From NCBI RefSeq assembly GCF_012349115.1, contig NZ_PQIG01000064.1:1-64000 (forward strand): a stretch of DNA of 64,000 nt, read 5' to 3'. The position numbers were made by a program, and so were the translations under genes. Positions within the stretch are counted from its first letter, which is position 1; each line of letters starts with the position of its first letter. Source of the stretch: Rhizobium ruizarguesonis (lineage in GTDB: Bacteria > Pseudomonadota > Alphaproteobacteria > Rhizobiales > Rhizobiaceae). Positions 27,708 through 37,568 of the stretch are shown in pieces. Under the pieces are notes generated by a model. It saw only the letters and a program-made list of their open reading frames with translations, did not search any database and had not been told where the DNA came from.

Positions 27708-28748
27708 ATGAAGGCCAGACGTTTTGCCCGAATCCTGTCTCTCGCGCTGCTTGCCGCCGTGGGCAGCACCGCCGCGGCACAGGCGCAATCGAAGACGCTG
27801 ACCATCTCCTGGTGGGGCTATAACGGCGAGAAGATGAATGCGAACATCATCACGCCCTTCAAGAAGATCTGCGGCTGCGAGATCGTGTTCGAGACCGGCA
27901 ACAATGCCGACCGGCTCAACAAGCTGAAATTGCGCGATGGCAAGGGCGTCGATGTCATCTATCTCACCGACAGCTTCTCGCAGCTCGGCATCGAACAGGG
28001 ACTGTTCCAGGAGATCGATGCGTCGAAGATCCCCAACCTCGCGGATATTTACGAGCTGGGCAAGGCGCCTCAGGGCAAATATGGTCCCGCCTATACGATC
28101 GGCCGCGTCGGCATCGTCTATGACTCCGCCAAGGTCAACCCGCCGATCACCGCCTGGGGCGACCTCTGGCGCGACGATCTGAAGAGCTCCGTCTCCCTGC
28201 CCGGCATCACCACCACGGCCGGTCCGCTGGTCGTTTTGGAAGCCGGCAAGCATGGCGGCGCGGATGCCTATGAAGACACCGACAAGGCCTTTTCGGAAAT
28301 CGAGGCGCTGAAGCCCAATGTCGTCAAGAACTACAACACCGGCTCGGAGCTGGTGAACCTGATATCAACCGGCGAAGTGCGCGTTGCGCTGGCCCAGGAC
28401 TTTACCCTGGCATCGATGCAGGCGGCCGTTCCGACGATGACATGGGCCAAGCTTACGGACGGCGATATCGCCACGCTGAATACCGTGAACATCCCGAAGG
28501 GTTCGGAAAATGTCGAACTCGCGCATCAATTCATCAACTTCATCCTGTCCAAAGAAGTCCAGCAGGCTGAAGCCGAACAAGGCGTCGATGCGCCGATCTC
28601 GACGAAGGTTAGCCTGACGCCGGACCAGGCGAAGATCTGGACCTATGGCCCGGATATGGTCGCCAGCCTCACTCGCATCGACTATGCCAAGATGAACGCT
28701 GCCAAGGCCGACTGGATCGACCGCTGGAACGAAGTCTTCGGCCAGTAA
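27708..28748 (+). CDS. ABC transporter substrate-binding protein, polyamine type
   Basis: A 346-residue periplasmic binding protein with a signal peptide (about 1-27, ending AAAQAQS) and a spermidine/putrescine-binding (PotD-like) fold: LTISWWGYNGEKMN at the N-terminus and the ferric-iron/polyamine family motif PAYTIGRVGIVYDSAKV. It captures the substrate for the permeases encoded next. Two hairpins follow the gene, consistent with higher expression of the binding protein. The ligand cannot be read from the sequence. Confidence 0.88.
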   Translation: MKARRFARILSLALLAAVGSTAAAQAQSKTLTISWWGYNGEKMNANIITPFKKICGCEIVFETGNNADRLNKLKLRDGKGVDVIYLTDSFSQLGIEQGLFQEIDASKIPNLADIYELGKAPQGKYGPAYTIGRVGIVYDSAKVNPPITAWGDLWRDDLKSSVSLPGITTTAGPLVVLEAGKHGGADAYEDTDKAFSEIEALKPNVVKNYNTGSELVNLISTGEVRVALAQDFTLASMQAAVPTMTWAKLTDGDIATLNTVNIPKGSENVELAHQFINFILSKEVQQAEAEQGVDAPISTKVSLTPDQAKIWTYGPDMVASLTRIDYAKMNAAKADWIDRWNEVFGQ

Positions 28749-28760
28749 GCTGCGCGATAT

Positions 28761-28830
28761 CCGGCCTGAGGCCGGTTTATTGCCAAGCTGACCTGGAAGC
28801 GCCGCACATCCGAATCCGAGATGCGGCGCT
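28761..28830 (+). promoter_or_regulatory. two hairpins between binding-protein and permease genes
   Basis: CCGGCC-TGA-GGCCGG followed by TTTATT (28761-28780), then AGCGCCGCA pairing with TGCGGCGCT around a bulge (about 28798-28830). Such hairpins typically protect or partly terminate the binding-protein mRNA so that it exceeds the membrane components. Confidence 0.6.
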
Positions 28831-28860
28831 CCTGATATCAGGACATGCACGAGTTTTGAG

Positions 28861-29685
28861 ATGAAGCATTTTGCCAGATGGGGATTGACGATGCCGGCGA
28901 CGATTGCCGTCGTTGTGCTTCTCATCATTCCCGTCGCCATCACCATCGCCGCGACGTTTGCGGAACCGAAGGGCGTGTTTGCGCCCTATGTGACCTTCTT
29001 CAGCAGCGGTTTTCGCCGGGCGGTTCTTTATCGGACGTTGGAGGTCGCCCTGGTCACGACGGCGATTTCGCTCACTGTGGGCTTCATCACCGCCTATGTG
29101 ATCGCGCAGATGCCCGGTCGCGCAAAGAGCATCATGATCATCGCGGCGGTTTTTCCGCTGCTGACAGGTGTCGTCGTCCGATCCTTCGCATGGCTGATCA
29201 TTCTCGGAAAGAATGGCATTCTGAACGCCATGCTAATCTCGACCGGCATTATCGGGGAGCCGCTTTCGATGCTCTATACCGAAGGCTCGGTGATCGTCGC
29301 CATGGTCTATCTCTTCGTTCCCCTGATGATCCTGACGCTCGTCGGGGTGCTTGAAGGCATCCCGCGCGATCTGATCGACGCCTCCGCCTCGCTCGGCGCG
29401 AGACCGCTGATGACATTCTTTCAGGTGATCCTGCCGCTCGCGACACCCGGCCTCATCGTCGGCGCGGTCCTGGTCTTCACCGGCAGCTTCACCTCCTATG
29501 CGACACCGCAACTGCTCGGCGGAGAAAAGCAGATGATGATGGGGACCTTCCTCTACCAGCGCGCCATGGTGACTTTCGATTGGGTCGGCGCATCGACCAT
29601 CGCCGCCATCATGGTGGCGCTGACGCTCGGCGTTGTCCTCATCATGAGCCGCATTGCACGCCGGCTCAACCCGATGGCGGTGTGA
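28861..29685 (+). CDS. ABC transporter permease, PotB type
   Basis: A 274-residue inner-membrane permease with about six helices and the EAA loop for the ATPase near 182-200 (DLIDASASLGARPLMTFF). The N-terminal helix follows a short basic leader. It pairs with the permease encoded next; the stop codon overlaps that gene's start (TGATG), indicating translational coupling. Confidence 0.9.
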   Translation: MKHFARWGLTMPATIAVVVLLIIPVAITIAATFAEPKGVFAPYVTFFSSGFRRAVLYRTLEVALVTTAISLTVGFITAYVIAQMPGRAKSIMIIAAVFPLLTGVVVRSFAWLIILGKNGILNAMLISTGIIGEPLSMLYTEGSVIVAMVYLFVPLMILTLVGVLEGIPRDLIDASASLGARPLMTFFQVILPLATPGLIVGAVLVFTGSFTSYATPQLLGGEKQMMMGTFLYQRAMVTFDWVGASTIAAIMVALTLGVVLIMSRIARRLNPMAV

Positions 29686-30473
29686 TGGACAGGCGCATTC
29701 ACCCGATCCTCGCCGCCTTTGCGGCCTGCGTTTTCTTCTTCCTGCTCGCACCGCTCGTCATCATTATCGGTGCGGCCGTCAGCGACACGACCTATCTGAC
29801 CTTCCCGCCGCAGGGCCTGACATTGCGGTGGTTCGTCAATATATTCGAAATCGAGGCCTTCCGCACGACCGCGCTGACCAGCCTGCAGGTCGCTTTTTTC
29901 GGCACGGCGCTGTCGCTGCTGATCGGCGTGCCGGCGGCCTATGCGATCAACCGCTACCGGGTGGAATTGCCGCGCTGGCTTTCCACCATCTTCGTGCTGC
30001 CGATCCTGGTGCCGGAGATCGTCTTCGGATTTTCGCTGATGAAGTCGGTCACAATTGGCCTCGGGCTGCCCATCTTCATCAGCCTGCTGGTCGGCCATGC
30101 GCTGCTGATCCTGCCCTATTCGGTGCGTGTCGTCGGCGCCAGTCTGGCGGCCTTCGATTTTTCCGTTGAGGAGGCGGCGATCAGCCTGGGTTGCCCGCCG
30201 CTGAAAACCTTTCTGACCGTGGTCCTGCCGAATATCCGCGCCGGGGTCATTGCCGCCTTCATCCTCGCCTTCATCACCTCGATCAACGACGTGTCGGTTT
30301 CGGTCTTCCTGACCGGGCCGGGTATCTCGACGCTGCCGATACAGATCCTTGCGCATATGGAGCAGTTCTTCGATCCGACGATCGCGTCGGTATCGGTACT
30401 GCTGATGTTCGTAACAGTCGGCGTCATGGCCGTCGTTGAGGCCACGCTCGGCCTCACCTTCCTGACAAAGTAG
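29685..30473 (+). CDS. ABC transporter permease, PotC type
   Basis: A 262-residue second permease of the importer: six predicted helices and the EAA loop around 165-183 (SVEEAAISLGCPPLKTFL). The start overlaps the previous stop by one base. An upstream in-frame start exists but lies inside the preceding gene. Confidence 0.9.
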   Translation: MDRRIHPILAAFAACVFFFLLAPLVIIIGAAVSDTTYLTFPPQGLTLRWFVNIFEIEAFRTTALTSLQVAFFGTALSLLIGVPAAYAINRYRVELPRWLSTIFVLPILVPEIVFGFSLMKSVTIGLGLPIFISLLVGHALLILPYSVRVVGASLAAFDFSVEEAAISLGCPPLKTFLTVVLPNIRAGVIAAFILAFITSINDVSVSVFLTGPGISTLPIQILAHMEQFFDPTIASVSVLLMFVTVGVMAVVEATLGLTFLTK

Positions 30474-30480
30474 AACGCTC

Positions 30481-31539
30481 TTGACCGAATCCCTCACCAT
30501 CGATTCCATCTCCGCCCATTACGGCAGCACCCAGGTGCTCAAGGACCTATCGATTTCAGTCATGGCCGGGGAGTTGGTGTCCCTGCTCGGCTCCAGCGGC
30601 TGCGGCAAGACGACGACATTGCGCCTCGTGGCCGGTTTTCTGCAACCGAGCAGCGGCAGCATCAAGCTCGGCGAGCGCGACCTGACCGGCCTCCCCGCAC
30701 ATGCGCGCGACATCGGCCTGGTCTTTCAGAACTACGCGCTTTTTCCGCATCTGAGCGTCCAGGACAATGTTGCCTTCGGCCTGAGGCAGCGTCGTATTCC
30801 CCTGCCGGAACGGACGAAAAGAACGATGGCGATGTTGGAGCGTGTCGGTCTTGCCGCCCTCGCCGACCGCCTGCCGTCGGCCCTGTCGGGCGGCCAGAAA
30901 CAGCGTGTGGCTCTCGCCCGGGCCCTGGTCATCGAGCCGCCGCTTCTGATGTTCGACGAGCCGCTTTCCAACCTGGATGCAAAGCTCAGGATCGACATGC
31001 GCGTCGAGATCAGGCAGCTCCAGCGCGCCAACGGCACGACCTCGCTTTACGTCACCCACGACCAGGAGGAGGCATTCTCGATCTCCGACAGGGTGGCGAT
31101 CATGAATGCCGGGCGCATCATGCAGCTTGACGCGCCCGAGGTGCTGTATCGCCAACCGGCCAACGCTTTCGTCGCCCGCTTCGTCGGATTCGAGAACCTG
31201 ATCCGCATGAAGGTGACCGCGCGCAACGGCGCGCTTGTGACCACTGAAACAACGGGCGGAGCACGGCTGCAGCTGTCGCAAGACACATTCGGGCCGATCA
31301 AGGACGACTTCGTGCTGGCTTGCCGCGCAGACGGTCTTGCCGTCAGCCGTGACGGTGATGGCATCGCGGCCGTGCTCGGCACGCGCACCTATCTCGGCCG
31401 GGCCTATCAGTACAAATGCACGACCGCGGCAGGCGAGATCACCGCCAATGGGGCACTGTCCGATCCGCTGGAAACAGGGGCGTCCGCGGTGCTCACGCCT
31501 GTGGCCGAGCAATGCTGCATTCTCGACCCGGAAGATTGA
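30481..31539 (+). CDS. ABC transporter ATP-binding protein, PotA type
   Basis: A 352-residue ATPase that powers the importer from the cytoplasmic face. Walker A is LLGSSGCGKTTTL (about 35-47), the signature LSGGQKQRVALARAL, Walker B LLMFDEPLSNLD and the switch His in YVTHDQEEAF; a TOBE domain occupies about the last 100 residues. It begins with TTG at 30481; the next Met is 28 residues in, past the start of the conserved domain. With three upstream genes it completes the transporter. Confidence 0.92.
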   Translation: MTESLTIDSISAHYGSTQVLKDLSISVMAGELVSLLGSSGCGKTTTLRLVAGFLQPSSGSIKLGERDLTGLPAHARDIGLVFQNYALFPHLSVQDNVAFGLRQRRIPLPERTKRTMAMLERVGLAALADRLPSALSGGQKQRVALARALVIEPPLLMFDEPLSNLDAKLRIDMRVEIRQLQRANGTTSLYVTHDQEEAFSISDRVAIMNAGRIMQLDAPEVLYRQPANAFVARFVGFENLIRMKVTARNGALVTTETTGGARLQLSQDTFGPIKDDFVLACRADGLAVSRDGDGIAAVLGTRTYLGRAYQYKCTTAAGEITANGALSDPLETGASAVLTPVAEQCCILDPED

Positions 31540-31556
31540 AACGCTGAGGAGAGACG

Positions 31557-32954
31557 ATGACTAGTGCCATGGACCAAGATATCGATGCCGTTCTTGCCCA
31601 TGTGGACCAAAGCCTCGATGGCAGCCTGGCGCGGCTTTTCGAGCTGATCCGCATTCCGAGCGTCTCGACCGACCCGGCCTATCGTGATCACTGCCGCACT
31701 GCTGCCGAATGGCTGAGCCGGGATCTGGCGGCCATCGGCTTCGAAGCATCGGTGCGCAAAACGACCGGCCATCCAATGGTCGTCGCCCATGAAAAGGCGG
31801 CGTCCGGACCGCATCTGCTGTTTTACGGCCACTACGATGTCCAGCCGGTCGACCCGCTGGCGCTGTGGACGAGCGATCCATTCGAGCCACGCATGGAAGC
31901 CTTGCCGAACGGCGATACCGCGATCGTCGCGCGCGGCGCGTCCGACGACAAGGGGCAGTTGATGACCTTCGTCGAAGCCTGCCGCGCCTGGAAAAGTGTC
32001 ACCGGGAAACTGCCAGTGCAGGTGAGCGTGCTGTTCGAAGGTGAGGAAGAGGCCGGCAGTCCGAGCCTCGCACCCTTTCTGGATACCACGGCAGAAGAAT
32101 TGAAGGCCGATGCGGTTTTCGTCTGCGACACGGATATGTGGGATCGCGAAACGCCTGCCGTCACGACGATGCTGCGCGGGATCTTCAGCACGGAAATCGA
32201 GATCACCTGCGCCGATCAAGACCTTCATTCCGGCATGTTCGGCAATGCCGCGCGCAATCCGCTGCAGGTACTGTCAGATATCGTTTCGAGCCTGCGGCGC
32301 GCCGACGGTAGCGTCGCGGTCGAGGGTTTCTATGATGACGTGAAAGAACTCCCCGACTCCATCAAGGCGCTGTGGAAGAGACTGCCCTTCGACGAGGAGG
32401 CCTTTCTCGGCGATATTGGCCTCAGAGATCCGGCCGGCGAGGCAGGCCGTTCCGTCCTCGAACAGATCTGGGCGCGGCCGAGCTGCGAGATCAACGGCAT
32501 GAATGGTGGTTATACCGGCGAAGGCTTTAAGACGGTCATTCCGGCAAAGGCGAGCGCCAAGATTTCGTTTCGCCTGGTGGAGGGACAGGATCCCCAGGCG
32601 ATCCGCGATGCTTTCCAGCGGCACGTGCGCGAGCGAATCCCAAGAGATTGTTCGGTCAGCTTCAGGGATTACGGGCTTTCGCCGGCAACCGTCATGCCGA
32701 TAGACAGTCCGTTTCTCACCAGGACGCTTCAGGCGCTTTCGACGGAATGGCAATGCGAAGCAGCCCTTGCCGGCACCGGAGGCTCGATCCCGATCATCGG
32801 CGAATTCAAACGGCGGCTCGGATGCGATGCCCTGCTGGTCGGCTTCGCCCGCTTCGACAACCGCGTCCACAGCCCGAACGAAAAATACGATCTCTCCAGC
32901 TTCCACAAAGGCATACGATCCTGGGTTCGCATCCTGGCGGCCCTCGCCGACTGA
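31557..32954 (+). CDS. M20 family metallopeptidase / dipeptidase
   Basis: A 465-residue di-zinc peptidase of the M20 family (ArgE/DapE/carnosinase-like). Metal and catalytic residues are visible in YGHYDVQP, GASDDKGQ and FEGEEEAGSPS, and the dimerisation domain follows (about 210-370). It probably hydrolyses a dipeptide or N-acyl amino acid in the cytoplasm. It is 17 bp behind the ABC ATPase and likely in the same operon, which hints that the transporter's cargo is its substrate. A strong GAGGAGAG precedes ATG 31557. Confidence 0.88.
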   Translation: MTSAMDQDIDAVLAHVDQSLDGSLARLFELIRIPSVSTDPAYRDHCRTAAEWLSRDLAAIGFEASVRKTTGHPMVVAHEKAASGPHLLFYGHYDVQPVDPLALWTSDPFEPRMEALPNGDTAIVARGASDDKGQLMTFVEACRAWKSVTGKLPVQVSVLFEGEEEAGSPSLAPFLDTTAEELKADAVFVCDTDMWDRETPAVTTMLRGIFSTEIEITCADQDLHSGMFGNAARNPLQVLSDIVSSLRRADGSVAVEGFYDDVKELPDSIKALWKRLPFDEEAFLGDIGLRDPAGEAGRSVLEQIWARPSCEINGMNGGYTGEGFKTVIPAKASAKISFRLVEGQDPQAIRDAFQRHVRERIPRDCSVSFRDYGLSPATVMPIDSPFLTRTLQALSTEWQCEAALAGTGGSIPIIGEFKRRLGCDALLVGFARFDNRVHSPNEKYDLSSFHKGIRSWVRILAALAD

Positions 32955-32961
32955 CGCGGGT

Positions 32962-33034
32962 GTATCGCGCCGCGCGGCTTTTCGAGAGCGGCAAAGGACG
33001 CTGTAACACTTTGAATTGCTGCATTATGCAGTAG
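32962..33034. repeat. palindromic intergenic repeat, family B, shortened copy
   Basis: CGCGCCGCGCGGCTTTTC and AGGACGCTGTAACACTTTG match the element at 60295-60400, but the second palindrome is reduced to GCTGCATTATGCAGTAG. It is an internally deleted copy between the M20 peptidase and glycerate kinase genes. Confidence 0.7.
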
Positions 33035-33092
33035 GCTATGGTGCAGCAAGCGCCCCACATCACCATCGACACCGACGCAGCAGAGACCACCG

Positions 33093-34358
33093 ATGACGAT
33101 AACCGCTCCCCGCGATTTCCTGAAAGGCCTGTTTGACGCGGCGGTTCGCGCCGCCGATCCGCTGACCGGCATCAAGGCGCATCTGCCTGAAAGGCCGAAG
33201 GGAAGGACCGTGGTGATCGGTGCCGGCAAGGGCGCGGCGCAGATGGCGCGGGCGCTCGAAAGCGTCTGGGACGGGCCGCTCGAAGGTGTGGTGGTCACCC
33301 GTTACGGCTATGGCTGCGAGACACGCGGCATCGAGATTATCGAGGCCGCCCATCCGGTGCCGGATGCGGCTGGCCTTGCCGCCGCAAAGCGGCTGACCGA
33401 GACGGTGAACGGGCTGACGGAAGACGATCTGGTGATCGCGCTGATCTGCGGCGGCGGCTCGGCGCTGCTGCCCGCCCCACCGGACGGGCTGACCCTTGAA
33501 GACGAGATCGCGCTCAACGAAATGCTGCTTGCCTCGGGCGCGCCGATTTCGGCGATGAATGTCGTGCGCAAGCATCTCTCCACCATCAAAGGCGGAAGAC
33601 TTGCGGCAGCGACCAAAGCGAGGGTCGTCAGTCTGATCGTCTCCGACATTCCCGGCGACAACCCGGCTCATGTCGCCTCCGGGCCGACGGTCCCTGATGG
33701 TTCGACACGGCACGATGCGCTCGAGATCATCAGACAATACGGATTGCAGCTGCCGCAGGCAGCACTCGACCATCTGAACTCGCCGAAAGCCGATGCACCG
33801 CGGCCGGACGATCCGATATTCTTGCGGCACGCGCATCACATCATCGCCTCCGCCGGCATTTCGCTGGAGGCGGCTGCCGCCCTGGCGAAGTCGCAGGGGA
33901 TCGAGCCGGCCATTCTTTCGGATGCGATCGAGGGGGAATCGCGCGACGTGGCGCTGGTGCATGCGGCGATTGCCCGCGAAGTGTCGGGCCGGAACCGGCC
34001 GTTTCCGAAGCCGGTCGTCATCCTTTCCGGCGGCGAGACGACGGTGACGCTGAGAACCAAGGGTGGCAAGGGCGGACGCAACGGCGAATTCGCGCTCGCC
34101 ATGGCGCTTGCGATCGACGGACAGGAGGGCATTCATGTCCTCGCCGCCGACACGGACGGGATCGACGGCTCGGAGGATAATGCCGGTGCCTTTGCCGATG
34201 GCGGCACGGTGAGGCGCCTGCGTGCCGCCGGGCTCGATCCGCGCCGGCTACTCGACGGCAATGACAGCTATTCGGGCTTTGCGGCCACCGGCGATCTCTT
34301 CGAAACCGGCCCGACCGGAACCAATGTCAATGATTTCAGGGCCATCCTGATCCGTTAG
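33093..34358 (+). CDS. glycerate 2-kinase, MOFRL family (TtuD-like)
   Basis: A 421-residue enzyme with an N-terminal DUF4147 domain ([29 protein letters not shown]) and a C-terminal MOFRL domain ([34 protein letters not shown]). The family phosphorylates glycerate with ATP; it is often mis-named hydroxypyruvate reductase. In rhizobia such a gene serves tartrate, glyoxylate or glycerate use. It is separated from the peptidase by a repeat and may be transcribed alone. Confidence 0.88.
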   Translation: MTITAPRDFLKGLFDAAVRAADPLTGIKAHLPERPKGRTVVIGAGKGAAQMARALESVWDGPLEGVVVTRYGYGCETRGIEIIEAAHPVPDAAGLAAAKRLTETVNGLTEDDLVIALICGGGSALLPAPPDGLTLEDEIALNEMLLASGAPISAMNVVRKHLSTIKGGRLAAATKARVVSLIVSDIPGDNPAHVASGPTVPDGSTRHDALEIIRQYGLQLPQAALDHLNSPKADAPRPDDPIFLRHAHHIIASAGISLEAAAALAKSQGIEPAILSDAIEGESRDVALVHAAIAREVSGRNRPFPKPVVILSGGETTVTLRTKGGKGGRNGEFALAMALAIDGQEGIHVLAADTDGIDGSEDNAGAFADGGTVRRLRAAGLDPRRLLDGNDSYSGFAATGDLFETGPTGTNVNDFRAILIR

Positions 34359-34378
34359 GAAGCGGCGGCGCTGGCGGA

Positions 34379-35335
34379 TCAGGTCTCGATCCGCCCCTGC
34401 TCGACCAGCCAGCCGACTGATTCCTGCACCGCCTGCAGGGAGGTGTATCTCGGAGTGTAACCGAGCAGGCGTCCGGCTTTTGCGATCGAACAATTCGGGC
34501 TGCGGGCAATATGTTCCCAGGTCGCCTTCGCATCCTCAGCCGTCTGACTTTCGGCCCAGGCGTCGAATGGGGCGAAGCTGAGCTTCGGCTCGTGCCCGAA
34601 CCAGCGAGACATGGATTCGGCATACCCGCGAAGGGTCAATGCCTGCTCCGAAACCGCGTGGAAACTTTCGCCGGTCGACGCATTCCAATTGGCGATCGCA
34701 TCCATGAACATCGCAGCCACGTCATCGGCATGGACGTGATGAACGGTCTCCAAGCCGAAATGGGGCAGCGCCAGGGTCTCTCCGCGGGCAAGGGTCGAAA
34801 AGACCTGCAGGTTGAAATTGCCGGCCGGATTGAGCGGCGTCCAGCCCGGACCGACAATGTGTCCGGGATGGATGATGGTTGCCGGAAATCCGCGAAGCCT
34901 TGCCTGCTGCAGCAGATAGGTTTCGATTGCCGCCTTCTGCGTCCCATAGTCGCCGAACGGAAATTTCGGCGTCTCCTCCAGCGTGGGTACGACCGTCGAA
35001 TGGCCATGCGTCCAGATCGTGCCGGTATGCAGAAAGTGACCGACATGCCCCGACAGCGCCGTCACCAGATGCTCGGCACTTTCCAGCGTGAAGCAGATCA
35101 TGTCGATGACGATGTCGGCTTTCACACCACGTACGGCTGGGCCGAAATCACCCGTCCGCTCCATGGCTGCGCGATCCATCTGACGCTGATCGACGGCAGC
35201 CCAGGCGTGGTTTGCCGTATAGGGCTTTGCCGTGCCGCGGCTGATCGTGACGACGTCGTGACCGGCTTCCACCAGACGGGGAACGAGATAGGTTCCCACA
35301 TGGCCCGTTGCTCCGATAACCAAAACCCGCATCAT
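34379..35335 (-). CDS. NAD-dependent epimerase/dehydratase family protein
   Basis: A 318-residue extended short-chain dehydrogenase. The nucleotide-binding motif VLVIGATGHVGTYLVPRL opens the protein. The middle carries a GDYGTQKAAIE segment in the position of the usual YxxxK catalytic pair (Y and K separated as YGTQK). The substrate, probably a nucleotide sugar or small carbonyl, cannot be told. Start is ATG-ATG at 35335 after GGGAGGAA. It converges on the glycerate kinase gene. Confidence 0.8.
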   Translation of the reverse strand: MMRVLVIGATGHVGTYLVPRLVEAGHDVVTISRGTAKPYTANHAWAAVDQRQMDRAAMERTGDFGPAVRGVKADIVIDMICFTLESAEHLVTALSGHVGHFLHTGTIWTHGHSTVVPTLEETPKFPFGDYGTQKAAIETYLLQQARLRGFPATIIHPGHIVGPGWTPLNPAGNFNLQVFSTLARGETLALPHFGLETVHHVHADDVAAMFMDAIANWNASTGESFHAVSEQALTLRGYAESMSRWFGHEPKLSFAPFDAWAESQTAEDAKATWEHIARSPNCSIAKAGRLLGYTPRYTSLQAVQESVGWLVEQGRIET

Positions 35336-35425
35336 CGTTCCTCCCTTGGCATTTCCGTGTTGAATATGCGCGCTTAGGTGATCCTGCAAGCAGACTTTTC
35401 GTGATCAAGGGGCTGGACAGGCCCG

Positions 35426-36382
35426 CTATCGATTCTTGAAAACCAGACAGGTGCCGCCGTGTTTGCGGATCTGGTTACAGAGGTCGTTGGCTTCCATGCG
35501 CGTCTGCCGGCCGATGCGGACAGCATAACGCGGCCGAAAACCGAAGCTGCGATCGCGCTGGCGCAGGATCAGCGGCTGCTCCGCATTCAGGGGCGCAGGC
35601 AGATCCTGCACGGCATCGAGAAACATGCGCCGGGCCACCGCGACATTCGCATTCGCCGCAAGCTGGACGCCCCAGGGCGCCCATTCACCCTCCTGACGCC
35701 AGGGCGTGTCCTTCAACGTCCGTCTCTCCGCAAGCGCCACACAGCCATCGAGGAAGGACTTGTCCTTGTCGAGCGGGGCGGCCGCATCTTCCGGTGGGGT
35801 ATCCTTCCATTCCTCGACCGTATGCGCGGTGATCGCCATGACGTAGCCACGCGTCTCGTAAGGTAATCTGCCTGACGCAAGGTAAGTGGCAAGGCCGTTT
35901 TCACCGGCATTATAGGCGGCGGCGGCAAGTCCGAGATTGCCGAAACGATTGCGCAATTCGTCGAGATACTGCGCAGATTTCCGCAGCGCTTCCAACACCT
36001 GGTAGCTGTCTTCGAGACCGCGCAGTTTCGCCGTTCCGGGCATGAACTGCGCAATCCCCTGGGCTCCCTTGAAGCTGACTGCATCGGGGCGAAAGGTGCT
36101 TTCTCGCCAGATGAGACGGGCGAAATAATTCGCTGGCAATTGATTGGCGCTGGCGAAATGCTCGATCGCGACGCAAAGGTCGTAGTTGAAACTGTCTTTC
36201 CGGATGCAGAGCGTCTCACCCGATCCCGCCGCCGAAGGTCCCGAATACAAGCAGGCCGGCGACCCGGCGCTCCCCTCAGGCTGGGCCTTTACTGTGTCCA
36301 TGGCGGGAAACAGAAGACAGAGCGAAAGCATGGCCTTCGTCGATCTCCTCGCAATGTCGGACTGACGCTTTCGACGTATCAT
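35426..36382 (-). CDS. lytic transglycosylase, SLT domain
   Basis: A 318-residue peptidoglycan lytic transglycosylase. A probable signal or anchor sequence (about 15-33, TKAMLSLCLLFPAMDTVKA) precedes the SLT domain, whose catalytic Glu is in LIWRESTFRPDAVS, followed by GAQGIAQFMPGTA and AAAYNAGENGL. The last 35 residues (YAVRIGRQTRMEANDLCNQI..) look like a degenerate SPOR-type tail. It cleaves the glycan backbone in the periplasm. ATG 36382 is the most plausible of several in-frame starts. Confidence 0.82.
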   Translation of the reverse strand: MIRRKRQSDIARRSTKAMLSLCLLFPAMDTVKAQPEGSAGSPACLYSGPSAAGSGETLCIRKDSFNYDLCVAIEHFASANQLPANYFARLIWRESTFRPDAVSFKGAQGIAQFMPGTAKLRGLEDSYQVLEALRKSAQYLDELRNRFGNLGLAAAAYNAGENGLATYLASGRLPYETRGYVMAITAHTVEEWKDTPPEDAAAPLDKDKSFLDGCVALAERRTLKDTPWRQEGEWAPWGVQLAANANVAVARRMFLDAVQDLPAPLNAEQPLILRQRDRSFGFRPRYAVRIGRQTRMEANDLCNQIRKHGGTCLVFKNR

Positions 36383-36604
36383 CGGATCTCGGCAGGTTCG
36401 AACTTCCATCGCGACGCTGGATTCTAGATACCATCGATGAAGGCGCGACGCCTCCCCCATTTCCATATCTGCACCCGAATTGGCGCCAGGAACGGTCACA
36501 GGTTTCTAATTTCGCCATCGATTTTGGAACAAACATATTCGACCTGCCATGGTCGTAGCGTCATCCTGTTTGCCAGGAAATCCCGAGCAAACGAGGATAA
36601 GCAG

Positions 36605-37327
36605 ATGATTGATCTCCACTACTGGCCGACGCCGAACGGCAAGAAGGTTTCGATCTTCCTGGAGGAAACGGACACGCCCTACCGGCTGGTGCCGGTCAAT
36701 ATCGGCCGGGGCGACCAGTTCAAACCCGATTATCTCAGACTCAACCCCAATCACCGCATGCCTGCCATCGTCGATCACGCGCCCGCCGATGGTGGCGGTC
36801 CGTTGAGCGTCTTCGAATCCGGCGCGATCCTATTCTACCTCGCCGAAAAGACCGGCAAATTCTGGCCGCAGGATCTGCGCGGCAAATACGAGGTCACGCA
36901 ATGGGTGATCTGGCAGATGGCGAACCAGGGGCCGAAGCTCGGCGAGGCCGGTCATTTCCGCCGCCTCGCCGATCGCGAAGGCGATCAGTCCTATGCGGTG
37001 CGGCGCTTCACAGACGAAGCCAACCGCCTCTACGGCGTTCTCAACATGCGGCTTCGTGACCGACGCTATCTGGCCGGTGACGAATTCACCATCGCCGACA
37101 TCGTCAGCTATCCCTGGACCGTCAACTGGCAGGCACAGGGTCAAGACATCAACGAGTTCAAGCATTTCAAGCGATGGTTCGAGGAGGTTGGCGCAAGGCC
37201 CGGCGTCCAGCGCGGCCTTGCGGTCGGCGCCGATCTCGGCACCGACAACAGCAAGCTCTCCGAAGAGGAACAGGCGCGTATCCGCAAGATCCTCTACAAC
37301 CAGCGCGCCCTTCCCGTTCCGGATTGA
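36605..37327 (+). CDS. glutathione S-transferase, YfcG-like
   Basis: A 240-residue GST with an N-terminal thioredoxin-fold domain (IDLHYWPTPNGKKVSIFLEE; the SGAILFYLAEKTG glutathione-binding segment) and a helical C-terminal domain. The TPNG-K pattern resembles the Nu-class (YfcG/YghU) disulfide-bond reductases. It starts at ATG 36605 after GAGGATAAG. It is a close paralogue of the GST at 44826; together they flank the organosulfur cluster. Confidence 0.88.
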   Translation: MIDLHYWPTPNGKKVSIFLEETDTPYRLVPVNIGRGDQFKPDYLRLNPNHRMPAIVDHAPADGGGPLSVFESGAILFYLAEKTGKFWPQDLRGKYEVTQWVIWQMANQGPKLGEAGHFRRLADREGDQSYAVRRFTDEANRLYGVLNMRLRDRRYLAGDEFTIADIVSYPWTVNWQAQGQDINEFKHFKRWFEEVGARPGVQRGLAVGADLGTDNSKLSEEEQARIRKILYNQRALPVPD

Positions 37328-37568
37328 GCACCGGCTCGGCCAAGGAAATTCGCTTCTCCGAGCTTCGCCTTGTTCAGGCTTTTAACGGACCTGCCTTGGC
37401 GGTCGCAAAAGCTCTTGCACCTGCATTGCGACCAAGGATAACCATATAGTGACAACCGAGCCGGCAGTCAGCCCGAGGCCGGTTCCGGTTTCGCGGCGTT
37501 GCAAATCACCTGCCCGAGGGGCCAGGCGGCTTGGGTAGCTGGCGTTGCGACTTGGGGTGTGACAAGCA

